Assembly: GCF_018390605.1 (NCBI RefSeq)
Contig: NZ_JAHBGD010000026.1
Location: 62,001 to 126,000, forward strand
Direction of reading: 5' to 3'
Length of the DNA stretch: 64,000 nucleotides
Origin: Ancylobacter defluvii
GTDB taxonomy: Bacteria; Pseudomonadota; Alphaproteobacteria; Rhizobiales; Xanthobacteraceae
Under the pieces are notes generated by a model that did no database searches, was not told the DNA's origin, and worked only from the letters and a program-made list of their open reading frames with translations. This document shows, in pieces, positions 46,145 through 54,177 of this stretch. The position numbers and the translations under genes are program-made. Position 1 is the stretch's first letter. Each line of letters opens with the position of its first letter.

Positions 46145-46975
46145 GTGACGGAGCAGGGCAGAGTGTCGGCCGGTTTGATGAGCGGCAAGCGCGGCCTGGT
46201 GATGGGAGTGGCCAATAACCGCTCCATTGCCTGGGGCATTGCGAAGGCCGCGCATATGCAGGGGGCGAAGCTCGCCTTTACCTATCAGGGCGAGCCGCTG
46301 AGGAAGCGCGTCGAACCGCTGGCCGCCGAGCTTGACGCCATCCTCGTCGGCCATTGCGACGTCACCGATCCGGCGACCATCGACGCGGTGTTCGCCGAGA
46401 CCGAGCGCCAGTTCGGCGGCCTCGACTTCCTGGTCCACGCCATCGCCTTCTCCGACAAGAACGAGCTCGACGGTCGCTATGTCGATACGTCGGCGGAGAA
46501 CTTCAGTAAGACCATGCTGATCTCCTGCTACAGCTTCACCGCCGTCGCCCAGCGCGCCGAGAAGCTGATGACCAATGGCGGCTCGATGCTGACGCTGACC
46601 TATTACGGTGCCGAGAAGTGGATGCCGCACTACAATGTGATGGGCGTCGCCAAGGCCGCCCTCGAGGCCAGCGTGCGCTATCTTGCCGCTGATCTCGGCC
46701 CGAAGAACATCCGCGTCAACGCCATTTCCGCCGGGCCGATCAAGACCCTCGCCGCCTCCGGCATCGGCGACTTCCGCTATATTCTCAAGTGGAACGAGCT
46801 GAACGCGCCGCTGCGCCGCACCGTCACTATCGACGAGGTGGGGGGCACCGGCATGTATCTGCTCTCCGATCTCGGTCGCGCCGTCACCGGCGAGATTCAT
46901 CATGTCGATGCCGGCTACCATGTGGTCGGCATGAAGAATCCCGAGGCGCCGGACCTGACTCTCGAGCGCGACTGA
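46145..46975 (+). CDS. fabI: Enoyl-[acyl-carrier-protein] reductase FabI
   Basis: NADH-dependent last step of fatty-acid elongation, 276 residues. The cofactor loop is VMGVANNRSIAWGIAKA (19-35), as in FabI; the catalytic Tyr163 and Lys170 lie in MPHYNVMGVAKAALE, and a second Tyr is in TYYGAEKW. The C-terminal TGEIHHVDAGYHVVGM matches the family. GTG 46145 is used; an ATG twelve codons on (MSGKRG) would also fit. FabI is the target of triclosan and isoniazid-like drugs. Confidence 0.94.
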   Translation: MTEQGRVSAGLMSGKRGLVMGVANNRSIAWGIAKAAHMQGAKLAFTYQGEPLRKRVEPLAAELDAILVGHCDVTDPATIDAVFAETERQFGGLDFLVHAIAFSDKNELDGRYVDTSAENFSKTMLISCYSFTAVAQRAEKLMTNGGSMLTLTYYGAEKWMPHYNVMGVAKAALEASVRYLAADLGPKNIRVNAISAGPIKTLAASGIGDFRYILKWNELNAPLRRTVTIDEVGGTGMYLLSDLGRAVTGEIHHVDAGYHVVGMKNPEAPDLTLERD

Positions 46976-47027
46976 CGCCGAACGGTTTCCGGCACCAAGC
47001 GGCTTCCAGGACCAACAGGAGACGGCG

Positions 47028-47681
47028 ATGATCAAGGCTCCCGGCGGCAGACAAGGCAGCATGCGCGGCACACTCCGCGGTACCCTCCGCCTCGCCGTGG
47101 CCGCCCTGCTGCTTGCGGGCATCGGCCCGGCGGCCCTGCCGGCCTCGGCCGAGACCGCCATCACCGTCTACCCGCCGCCGGGCTCCGGCCTGCCGCCGGA
47201 CTGGGCGACGCCGGGCTCGCCGAACCAGGACAGCGGCCTCCCGCCCAGCTTCCAGCAATACCCGTTCTGGAATCGCATTTTCGGGGGTGGCGGCGCCATT
47301 TTCCCCGGCTACACGTCGCCCACCAGCAATGACAGCAGCTATCAGCGCCTCGCGCTGCTCACCGGCGGCGGCTCCGGCCGCGTCGTCTTCGCCGCCGGCA
47401 TGGCCGACACGCTCTGCCAGCCGGCCGACGCGCCGACCATCACCATCCTTGGCGCCCCGCGGGGCGTGAACCTCACCACCGACTACGGCGCCTTCACCGC
47501 GACCGGCAACGACGCGGGCTCGACCTATTGCCGGGGACGCAACATTCGCGGCACCCGTGTCGTGCTGGCCGGCCGGCCACCGCGCGGCGGCGGCAGCGTG
47601 ACGGTCCGCGTCGCCTGGCCGCGCGTCGGCCGCAATGGCGGCACCAGCTACACCCACACCGTGTCCCTCCCGTCGCGATGA
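47028..47681 (+). CDS. Secreted protein of unknown function
   Basis: A 217-residue exported protein I do not recognise. A signal peptide (LRLAVAALLLAGIGPAALPASAE, about 20-42) precedes a Pro/Gly/Ser-rich mature region with a tyrosine/proline stretch (TVYPPPGSGLPPDW) and a beta-rich end (VRVAWPRVGRNGG). Two cysteines (LCQPADAP and TYCRGRNI) could form a disulfide. AGGAG six bases ahead supports ATG 47028. It overlaps the next gene as ATGA, so it is coupled to the phosphatase, and follows fabI by 52 bases. Nothing visible says what it does. Confidence 0.72.
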   Translation: MIKAPGGRQGSMRGTLRGTLRLAVAALLLAGIGPAALPASAETAITVYPPPGSGLPPDWATPGSPNQDSGLPPSFQQYPFWNRIFGGGGAIFPGYTSPTSNDSSYQRLALLTGGGSGRVVFAAGMADTLCQPADAPTITILGAPRGVNLTTDYGAFTATGNDAGSTYCRGRNIRGTRVVLAGRPPRGGGSVTVRVAWPRVGRNGGTSYTHTVSLPSR

Positions 47682-48268
47682 CCAAGCGGCGCATCTTCCT
47701 CGTCCGGCATGGCGAGACCGACTGGAACCTCGCCGGCCGCCTGCAGGGCGGCCACGACATTCCGCTCAACGATCTCGGCTGCGAGCAGGCCGCCAGCCTC
47801 GCCCGCGTCATCGAGCGGCTGGCCGGCCAGGTGGCGCCGCTGGACTATGTCGCCAGCCCGCTGTCCCGCGCCGCCCAGACCATGGCGATCCTGCGCGCCG
47901 AACTCGGGCTGTCGCCCGACGATTTCCGCCGCGAGCCGCGGCTCAAGGAAATCTCCTTCGGCCGCTGGGAAGGCAATACCTGGACCGAGCTGCGCCGGCG
48001 CGACCCGCAAGCGGTCGCCGACCATCGCGCCGATCCCTGGCGCTACCGCCCGCCGGGCGGCGAGAGCTATTCCGATCTCTCGGCCCGGGTGATGGCGGCG
48101 CTGGCCGATATCACCCGCGACGCCGTCGTCGTCACCCATGGCGGCGTGGTGCGGGCGATGCTGCACGCGCTCACCGGCATGCCGGCGCAGGAAGCCGTGT
48201 TCCTGCCGGTGCGCCAGGGCGCCGTCTATCTGATCGAGGACGGTGCCTTCGAGCTCGCCGTCGCCTGA
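47678..48268 (+). CDS. Histidine phosphatase (phosphoglycerate-mutase-like)
   Basis: A 196-residue branch-2 histidine phosphatase. The catalytic RHG is in FLVRHGETDWN (about 9-11), the acid in EISFGRWEG (about 88-96), and the second His in VVTHGGVVRAML. It lacks the features of a true glycolytic mutase and resembles the CobC/PhoE-type phosphatases, whose substrate is often unsettled. The start is fixed by the ATGA overlap with the gene before. It stands 70 bases ahead of the leucyl aminopeptidase gene. Confidence 0.86.
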   Translation: MTKRRIFLVRHGETDWNLAGRLQGGHDIPLNDLGCEQAASLARVIERLAGQVAPLDYVASPLSRAAQTMAILRAELGLSPDDFRREPRLKEISFGRWEGNTWTELRRRDPQAVADHRADPWRYRPPGGESYSDLSARVMAALADITRDAVVVTHGGVVRAMLHALTGMPAQEAVFLPVRQGAVYLIEDGAFELAVA

Positions 48269-48338
48269 CGGCCGGCGGGCGCGGGCATCGGGACATGCAG
48301 TCGGGGCCGAAGGGCCAAAGCCGGAGATCGAGGAAGAC

Positions 48339-49727
48339 ATGCCGCAGGACGCCCACACCGTGCTGATCCGTGCCGAAGCCGCCGACCAGCCGCGCCCGAT
48401 CTGGTGCGTCACCGCTCAGGACTGGCGCAAGGCTGCCGGCGAATTGCCGCCGATCGCCGTCGCCTTTGCCGAGGCGACGGGCTTCCGCGCCGAGCCGGGC
48501 AAGGTGCTGGTGGTGCCGGATTCTTCCGGCGCCATCGCCGGCGTGCTGTTCGGCGTCGAGGCAACCCCGCGCGATCCGCTCGCCTTCGGCAAGCTCGCCA
48601 CCACGCTGCCGGCCGGCGACTATCGGCTGGCGAGCGGCGCGGCCGATCCGCGCCTGGCCGCCCTCGCCTTCGCGCTCGGCGGCTACCGTTTCGAGCGCTA
48701 CCGCAGCCGCAATGCCCCGCGCCCGCGCCTCGTGGTTCCCGAGGGCGTCGACGAGGCGGCGCTGATCCGCACCGTCGAAGCAGTGGCGCTCGCCCGCGAC
48801 CTCGTCAATACCCCGGCCAACGACATGGGACCGGCGGAGCTCGAAGCCGCAGCCCGCGCGCTCGCCGCCCGCCACGGCGCCGCCATCGAGGTGACTGGCG
48901 GCGACGACCTTCTCGCCGCCAATTTGCCGATGATCCACGCCGTGGGCCGCGCCAGCCCGCGCAGCCCCCGCCTCATCGACCTCGCCTGGGGCGAAGCCGA
49001 CGCCCCCAAGGTGACGCTGGTCGGCAAGGGCGTCTGCTTCGACACCGGCGGCCTCGACATCAAGCCCTCGAGCGGCATGCTGCTGATGAAGAAGGACATG
49101 GGCGGCGCCGCCAGCGCCCTTGGCCTCGCGCATATGATCATGGCCCGCAAGCTGCCCGTCCGCCTGCGGGTGCTGGTCCCGGCGGTGGAGAACGCCATTG
49201 ACGGCTCTGCCTTCCGCCCCGGCGACATATTGCGCTCGCGCAAGGGCCTGTCGGTGGAGATCGGCAACACCGACGCCGAAGGGCGGCTGGTGCTCGCCGA
49301 CGCGCTGTCCCTCGCCGATGAGGAGGCGCCGGAGCTGATGATCGACTTCGCGACGCTCACCGGCGCCGCCCGCGTCGCCCTCGGCCCGCAGCTCCCCCCG
49401 GCCTATACCGATGACGAAAGGCTGGCCGCCGACCTCGCCCGCCACGCGGCGAGCGAGGCCGATCCGCTGTGGCGCCTGCCGCTGTGGCAGCCCTATGCCG
49501 GCATGCTCGACAGCCCGATCGCCGACATCAACAACGCCCCCGGCAGCGGCTTTGCCGGCTCCATCACCGCGGCGCTGTTCCTCCAGCGCTTCGTCGAGCG
49601 CGCCGGCGCCTGGCTGCATCTCGACATCTATGCCTGGAACCCGTCCTCCCGCCCCGCCCGGCCGGAAGGCGGCGAGGCGCAGACGATCCGCGCCCTCGAC
49701 GCGCTGCTGGCCGAGCGCTACGGCTGA
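48339..49727 (+). CDS. Leucyl aminopeptidase family protein (M17)
   Basis: Cytosolic two-metal aminopeptidase, 462 residues. The metal and catalytic motifs are GKGVCFDTGGLDIKPS, LLMKKDMGGAAS and NTDAEGRLVLADAL, the M17 signature. GAGGA four bases ahead supports ATG 48339. M17 enzymes remove N-terminal residues from peptides and take part in murein-peptide breakdown. The gene after next codes an NlpC/P60 endopeptidase, a pairing that suggests peptide salvage. Substrate range cannot be read from sequence. Confidence 0.9.
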   Translation: MPQDAHTVLIRAEAADQPRPIWCVTAQDWRKAAGELPPIAVAFAEATGFRAEPGKVLVVPDSSGAIAGVLFGVEATPRDPLAFGKLATTLPAGDYRLASGAADPRLAALAFALGGYRFERYRSRNAPRPRLVVPEGVDEAALIRTVEAVALARDLVNTPANDMGPAELEAAARALAARHGAAIEVTGGDDLLAANLPMIHAVGRASPRSPRLIDLAWGEADAPKVTLVGKGVCFDTGGLDIKPSSGMLLMKKDMGGAASALGLAHMIMARKLPVRLRVLVPAVENAIDGSAFRPGDILRSRKGLSVEIGNTDAEGRLVLADALSLADEEAPELMIDFATLTGAARVALGPQLPPAYTDDERLAADLARHAASEADPLWRLPLWQPYAGMLDSPIADINNAPGSGFAGSITAALFLQRFVERAGAWLHLDIYAWNPSSRPARPEGGEAQTIRALDALLAERYG

Positions 49728-49903
49728 CGTTGGGGTATCATGGTAGCCAGGCACCGGCCGCCATCGACCCGAATGGCCCGGCGAAAACGCGAAAGTGATG
49801 GCGCGTTAAGCCTTTGCGCAAGGTTTCCTTGCTGTTCCGCCGCTGGAATGCGAGAACAATCCGTCGCCGTAACGATTGCGGCCGGCCGGGCGGAGGCGGT
49901 GGA

Positions 49904-50266
49904 ATGGCGGTCGAGATGCGCGCCTCGCAGGCGCTGCGCCTGCTGCACGAGCTGGCGCTGGCGCAGGTGCGCGACCAGGTGCGCGACGAGGCGCCGGATC
50001 TGTCCCAGCGCCAGCTCGCCATCCTGCTCAGCGTCTATCTGGAGAGCCCGCCGCATACGGTGCGCGGCCTCGCCGCCCGCCTCGGCGTCACCAAGCCGGT
50101 GATCACCCGCGCCCTCGACACCATGGGCGCCCGCAAGCTGCTGTCGCGGCGTCGCGACGAGGCCGACCGGCGCAACGTCATCGTCCAGCGCACTGTGGAG
50201 GGCGCGCTCTATCTCGAAAGGCTCGGCGACCTCGTGGTCGCCACCGCCCGCTCCCTGCCGCGCTAG
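49904..50266 (+). CDS. MarR-family transcriptional regulator
   Basis: A 120-residue winged-helix repressor. The helix-turn-helix is APDLSQRQLAILLSVYLE then VRGLAARLGVTKPVITRALDTM, with the wing KLLSRRRDEADRRNVIV. Short for MarR (140-160), and its C-terminal dimer helix is truncated. GGAGG seven bases ahead of ATG 49904 decides this start over longer in-frame ones. It lies between the aminopeptidase and NlpC/P60 genes, so it may control one of them; effector unknown. Confidence 0.82.
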   Translation: MAVEMRASQALRLLHELALAQVRDQVRDEAPDLSQRQLAILLSVYLESPPHTVRGLAARLGVTKPVITRALDTMGARKLLSRRRDEADRRNVIVQRTVEGALYLERLGDLVVATARSLPR

Positions 50267-50391
50267 AACATGTTGAATCCACGTCGCTTTTCGATCAGGC
50301 GACGCCAACGGGGCGCAAAGCGATCTGACGCCGCGCTTGCATCCCGCCGCCGGCAGGCGCATCTGAAACGGCTCCCCGCTCATCACGGCCC

Positions 50392-51249
50392 ATGCGCATG
50401 AACGCCCTCGACCCCCGCCTCACCCCCGCCCGCCCCGATCTTGCCGCCGCGCATCTGCGCGGGGCGGTGGAAGCCGCTGATTATGTCGAGGGCACGCCGT
50501 ACCGCGTGGTGCGCGAGCGCGCCGGCGTCACCCGCGCTCCCGATCCGATGGCGCCGCTCACCACCGAGGCGCTGTTCGGCGAGACCGTCACCGTCTATGA
50601 GGCGACCGAGGAAGGCTGGGCCTGGGTGCAGCTCGACGCCGACGGCTATGTCGGCTGGATGGCGCTGGAGGCACTGGCCCCGCCCGGTGCGCCGGCGACC
50701 CACAAGGTGGCGGCGCTGCGCACCCCGGTCTTCCCCGGCCCCAGCATAAAGCTGCCGCCCACCGCCCTGCTCTCCTTCGGCGCGCGGCTCTCCATCGCCG
50801 GCGCCCGCGACCGCTTCCTGGTGACGGCCGAGGGCGGCTACATCTTCGCCGACCATCTCGCCCCGCTCGATCGGTTCGAGACCGATCCGGTCGATGTCGC
50901 CGCCCGCTTCCTCGGCGCCGCCTATCTGTGGGGCGGGCGCTCCAGCCTCGGCCTCGATTGCTCGGGGCTGGTGCAGGCGGCGCTCGCTGCCCGCGGCATT
51001 GCCTGCCCGCGCGACAGCGACATGCAGGAAGCCGCGCTCGGCCACGACATCGGCTTTGCCGGCGACATTGCCAGCCTGCAACGCGGCGACCTGGTATTCT
51101 GGCCCGGCCATGTCGGCATCGTCGAGAATGGCGAGACGCTGCTGCACGCCACCGCGCATTTCATGTCGGTGGTGCGCGAGCCGCTCGACGCCACCCTCGC
51201 CCGCATCGAGGCGGCGAGTGCTCCGGTGCGCACGGTGAAGCGGCTCTGA
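50392..51249 (+). CDS. NlpC/P60 (C40) murein endopeptidase with SH3-like domains
   Basis: A 285-residue C40 peptidase. Two SH3-like modules (about 35-95 and 102-158) lead to the NlpC/P60 domain. The catalytic triad is Cys190 in LDCSGLVQ, His240 in WPGHVGIV and His252 in LHATAHF, and FLGAAYLWGG is the usual lead-in. It lacks a signal peptide or lipobox, so it acts in the cytosol, as the Agrobacterium-type murein-peptide enzymes do, or is exported otherwise. It cleaves gamma-D-Glu-mDAP bonds. The leucyl aminopeptidase two genes back may finish the peptide. It is followed by a palindromic repeat. Confidence 0.87.
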   Translation: MRMNALDPRLTPARPDLAAAHLRGAVEAADYVEGTPYRVVRERAGVTRAPDPMAPLTTEALFGETVTVYEATEEGWAWVQLDADGYVGWMALEALAPPGAPATHKVAALRTPVFPGPSIKLPPTALLSFGARLSIAGARDRFLVTAEGGYIFADHLAPLDRFETDPVDVAARFLGAAYLWGGRSSLGLDCSGLVQAALAARGIACPRDSDMQEAALGHDIGFAGDIASLQRGDLVFWPGHVGIVENGETLLHATAHFMSVVREPLDATLARIEAASAPVRTVKRL

Positions 51250-51356
51250 GATAGCGGCGCCGCAGGGAATAGGTGCGCGAATATCAGTCCCGGAAGCCAT
51301 CGGTCCCCGGAAGCCCATCAGCCCGAACGCAATCCCCCCGGAGTGGACAACCTGTC

Positions 51357-51463
51357 CCCTCTCCCCGTCGGGGAGAAGGCTGGGGTGAGGGGTCTTCGAG
51401 GCTTCCCAATCGCGTCCCACCACCGACCCGCTGCGCGGGCCACCTCTCCCCCATGGGGAGAGG
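51357..51463. repeat. Dispersed palindromic repeat, copy 2
   Basis: 107 bases, reverse orientation to copy 1. It starts CCCTCTCCCCGTCGGGGAGA and ends CTCCCCCATGGGGAGAGG, with GACCCGC-TGC-GCGGG (51425-51439) inside. It fills most of the 405-base gap between the facing NlpC/P60 and phosphatase genes; the rest shows no gene. Confidence 0.9.
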
Positions 51464-51576
51464 ACAGGAAAGCGCCCCCGAGCCCATCGTCTTCCCGGAT
51501 CGGCAACCGCGGAACCGGATCACGGCTCTGACGGCGCGGCCACTGCGGTACTCTCCCGGCGGACGCCGGGCCCCGG

Positions 51577-51614
51577 AAAACCAACGCCCGGCCCGCGCGA
51601 AGCGGACCGGGCGT
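51577..51614 (-). terminator. Terminator of the alkaline phosphatase gene
   Basis: Stem ACGCCCGG (51584-51591) with CCGGGCGT (51607-51614). On the minus strand it is followed by TTGGTTTT. It lies 41 bases after the phosphatase stop. Confidence 0.7.
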
Positions 51615-51654
51615 CGTCATTCGCATCAGCCGCGGGGACAGCCCCCGCCCGGCC

Positions 51655-53427
51655 TCACTGCGCGGAAGCGCGCTTGCTCGGCGCGCCGAACGCCAGCGCC
51701 TCGGCGATCACGCGATAGACGTCGCTTTCTTCCATATAGCCGTGGAAGCCTTCCGAGCCGGGACCGGTGGCCTGCAGCACGATGTCATCAACCGCATGCA
51801 CGCCGCTGTCGCCGTCGCGCGGGATGTTGCCGATGCGCAGCACCGCGCCGGGCACGTCCTTGTACTGCTCGTTGGCGACATACTTCTTCTCGGCGTTCTG
51901 CACCGCCGGCACGAAGGGGCCGTCGAGCTTCGGGCGGAAGGTCTCGTAATAATCGGGGTAGTTGTTGGCGAAGATGGCGAGGCGCTTCGACACGTCGATG
52001 CGGTCGGGGAAGCCGTCGCCATTCTTGTCTTCATAGTTCGGGAAGCCGGCCTCGGCATAGGTGCCGACCTTCTCGCGCATGTCGGTGCCCGGCTTGTCGT
52101 CGTCGATGGTGCCGATCACCGAGACGCCATGCGCATGATCGCCGGTGACGACGATCAGCGTGTCCGGGTTGTTCTTGGCGAATTCGCGGGCGAGGCCGAT
52201 GGCCTGGTCGAACTCGATGGTCTCCACCACCGCGCGGTCCCAGTCGAGCGGGTGGGACATCTTGTCGATCGAGGCGCCCTCGACCATCAGCACGAAACCT
52301 TCCGGGTTCTTCGACAACGCGTCGAGCGCCACGCGCGTCATGTCGACCAGGCCCGGCTGGTCGGGGAACTTGCCGACGGTGCCCTTCTTCAGCTGGTTGC
52401 GGTCGAGCCAGGTGTCCATGTTGCCGGGGTGGAACACGCCGAAGATCTTGCCGGAGTTCGACTTGGCCGCCTGGTCCAGCTCGGCCTTGGTGGTGGCGAG
52501 CTGGTAGCCGTCGGCCTTGAACAGCTCGACGAAGTTCTTGTCGTCCTTGCGCTTGGAACCGGGGGTCGACTGCGGGATGAAATAGGCGCCGCCGCCGCCG
52601 AGCACCACGTCCGGGCGGACGTCGTACAGCATCTGCGCGATCTCGGCCTTGTCGGCGCGCTTGCGGGTGTGCGCGACCACCGCGGCCGGGGTGGCGTCCT
52701 GCAATTCGGCGGTGGAGACGATGCCCAGCGCCTTGTTGCCGGTGCGGCGCACCGCTTCGCCCAGCACTTCGACCTTCGGGTCGTCGAAGCTGTCCTTGGT
52801 GCGGTCGGCATAGACGCCGATGGCGTTGATGGCGCTCTTGTGGCCGGTCATGTAGGCCGACATGGAATTGGCGCTGTCCACCGCGATCGAATCGGTCGAC
52901 GAGGTGCCGATGAACGCCATGCGGTCCATATAGTCCATGTTCAGCTTGCCGTTGGCCTTACCTTCGGTATTGCCCTTCGACATGATGCGGGCGGCGGTGC
53001 GGTGCGCCACCGACATGCCGTCGCCGAGGAAGAATATGACGTTCTTCGCCTTGGGCTGCGCCGGGGTGCCATAGACCTCCCAGGTCACCGTCTTGGTCTT
53101 GCCGGCGGCGCTCGCCTCGACCTTGTAGCTGCCGGGGGTGGCGATGGTGATGCCGCGCAGGACCAGCGCCGACGCCTCGACGCCGGGCTCCTTCTCGACG
53201 AAGCTCGCTTCCTTGCCGAGCACCTTCTTGTAGTCCTCGCCATTGATGGTGATCTTCACATCTTCCGGCTTCACGACGCCGTCGAACTCCACCTTGAAGT
53301 CGAAGGGCGAGCCCTGGAGGATGGTGGCGCGGTCGAGCGGATAGACCGTCTCGGCGAAGGCCGCGCCGGACAGCACGGTCGAGGAGAGAAGGGCGAGGCT
53401 GGCGGCAGCCAGCAAGGTCTTGCGCAT
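51655..53427 (-). CDS. Secreted alkaline phosphatase with N-terminal Ig-like domain
   Basis: A 590-residue periplasmic phosphomonoesterase of the PhoA-type metal phosphatases. Signal peptide 1-25 (LLAAASLALLSSTVLSGAAFA). Residues 30-120 form an extra beta-sandwich-like domain with no catalytic motif. The core has FFLGDGMSVAH (metal Asp136), DSANSMSAYMTGHKS with the likely nucleophile Ser185, and HPLDWD plus VTGDHAHG for zinc. A DKNGDGFPDRID loop at 467-478 looks like a calcium-binding repeat. It is larger than E. coli PhoA (about 470). A palindrome upstream (53492-53509) may be its control site. Confidence 0.88.
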   Translation of the reverse strand: MRKTLLAAASLALLSSTVLSGAAFAETVYPLDRATILQGSPFDFKVEFDGVVKPEDVKITINGEDYKKVLGKEASFVEKEPGVEASALVLRGITIATPGSYKVEASAAGKTKTVTWEVYGTPAQPKAKNVIFFLGDGMSVAHRTAARIMSKGNTEGKANGKLNMDYMDRMAFIGTSSTDSIAVDSANSMSAYMTGHKSAINAIGVYADRTKDSFDDPKVEVLGEAVRRTGNKALGIVSTAELQDATPAAVVAHTRKRADKAEIAQMLYDVRPDVVLGGGGAYFIPQSTPGSKRKDDKNFVELFKADGYQLATTKAELDQAAKSNSGKIFGVFHPGNMDTWLDRNQLKKGTVGKFPDQPGLVDMTRVALDALSKNPEGFVLMVEGASIDKMSHPLDWDRAVVETIEFDQAIGLAREFAKNNPDTLIVVTGDHAHGVSVIGTIDDDKPGTDMREKVGTYAEAGFPNYEDKNGDGFPDRIDVSKRLAIFANNYPDYYETFRPKLDGPFVPAVQNAEKKYVANEQYKDVPGAVLRIGNIPRDGDSGVHAVDDIVLQATGPGSEGFHGYMEESDVYRVIAEALAFGAPSKRASAQ

Positions 53428-53491
53428 GAGGGGTCTCCGCTTCGGACATGCGGCACGGCCGCGGATCGGAAGAACCCTCTATGCAGCTTCA

Positions 53492-53509
53492 ATGTCACGC
53501 CGGTGACAG
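53492..53509. promoter_or_regulatory. TGTCAC-N4-GTGACA palindrome before alkaline phosphatase
   Basis: On the minus strand it reads CTGTCACCGGCGTGACAT. The left half matches a Pho-box half site (CTGTCAT type); the right half matches only partly (5 of 7), and the site is also a perfect inverted repeat. It lies 65-82 bases ahead of the phosphatase start, in the right place for PhoB control. Whether PhoB or another factor uses it is open. Confidence 0.35.
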
Positions 53510-53523
53510 TGTCGGATGCGGCG

Positions 53524-54177
53524 TTATTTTGCCGGCATATGTTCGGTGGCGAAAACCTCCGCCCGCGCGCGGTTGAGCGCGAACCATTGCAGCGCCGCCA
53601 GCACGAAGACGTTGCCGATCAGCCCTGGCGCCGGCGTGGTCAGCGCCGCCATCGCCTCGGCGACCGGCAGCAGAAACGGCCTCGTATGCTCGGCCTCGCC
53701 CGGCTCCCCCGCCTCTTCCGGCACATGGGCGGCATCGACCAGCGCCAGGAACAGTTCGGCATGCTCGTCGGTAACGCCCGGCGTCGGCATGAAGCTCAGC
53801 ATCGGCAGCAGCGCCGCCGGCGCGACGCCGAGCTCTTCATGGCATTCGCGCCGCGCCGCGACCTCGGCCGTCTCACCCGCCTCGATCCGCCCGGCGGCGA
53901 TCTCCACCAGCTCGCCCCGCCCGGTCGCCAGATGCGCCGGCAGGCGGAACTGCCGGATCAGCGCAAATACGCCGGCGGCCGGGTCCCAGGCCAGCACCCC
54001 CACCACCGGCCCGACCCGCAAAATGTCGCGCACCTGCGTCAGCGGTGCGCCGCCGGCGCCGGTCAGCGTCACGGTGAAGCGCTCATAGGGCCGGAAGCCG
54101 TCGCCAATGGCGGCCGGGCCTTCCAGCGTCACCGGCACCGCCCGGTCGCCGAGCGGCCCGGGCCGCGCACGGCTCAC
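53524..54177 (-). CDS. Nudix hydrolase (ADP-ribose-pyrophosphatase-like)
   Basis: A 217-residue Nudix enzyme. The Nudix box is GRIEAGETAEVAARRECHEELG at about 118-139, complete with the metal-binding REC-EE core. The preceding LIRQFRLPAHLATGRGELVEIAAG and the downstream FMPTPGVTDEHAELFLA match ADP-ribose/nucleoside-diphosphate hydrolases. It starts at GTG 54177 in a GTGA overlap with yejF, so it is coupled to the peptide importer. Its link to import is unexplained; a detoxifying or sugar-nucleotide role is possible. Confidence 0.85.
   Translation of the reverse strand: MSRARPGPLGDRAVPVTLEGPAAIGDGFRPYERFTVTLTGAGGAPLTQVRDILRVGPVVGVLAWDPAAGVFALIRQFRLPAHLATGRGELVEIAAGRIEAGETAEVAARRECHEELGVAPAALLPMLSFMPTPGVTDEHAELFLALVDAAHVPEEAGEPGEAEHTRPFLLPVAEAMAALTTPAPGLIGNVFVLAALQWFALNRARAEVFATEHMPAK

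Noticed and set aside
50281-50322. Terminator after the MarR gene (CGTCGC...GCGACG)
   Set aside because: Six-base stem with an eleven-base loop and no T run on either strand.
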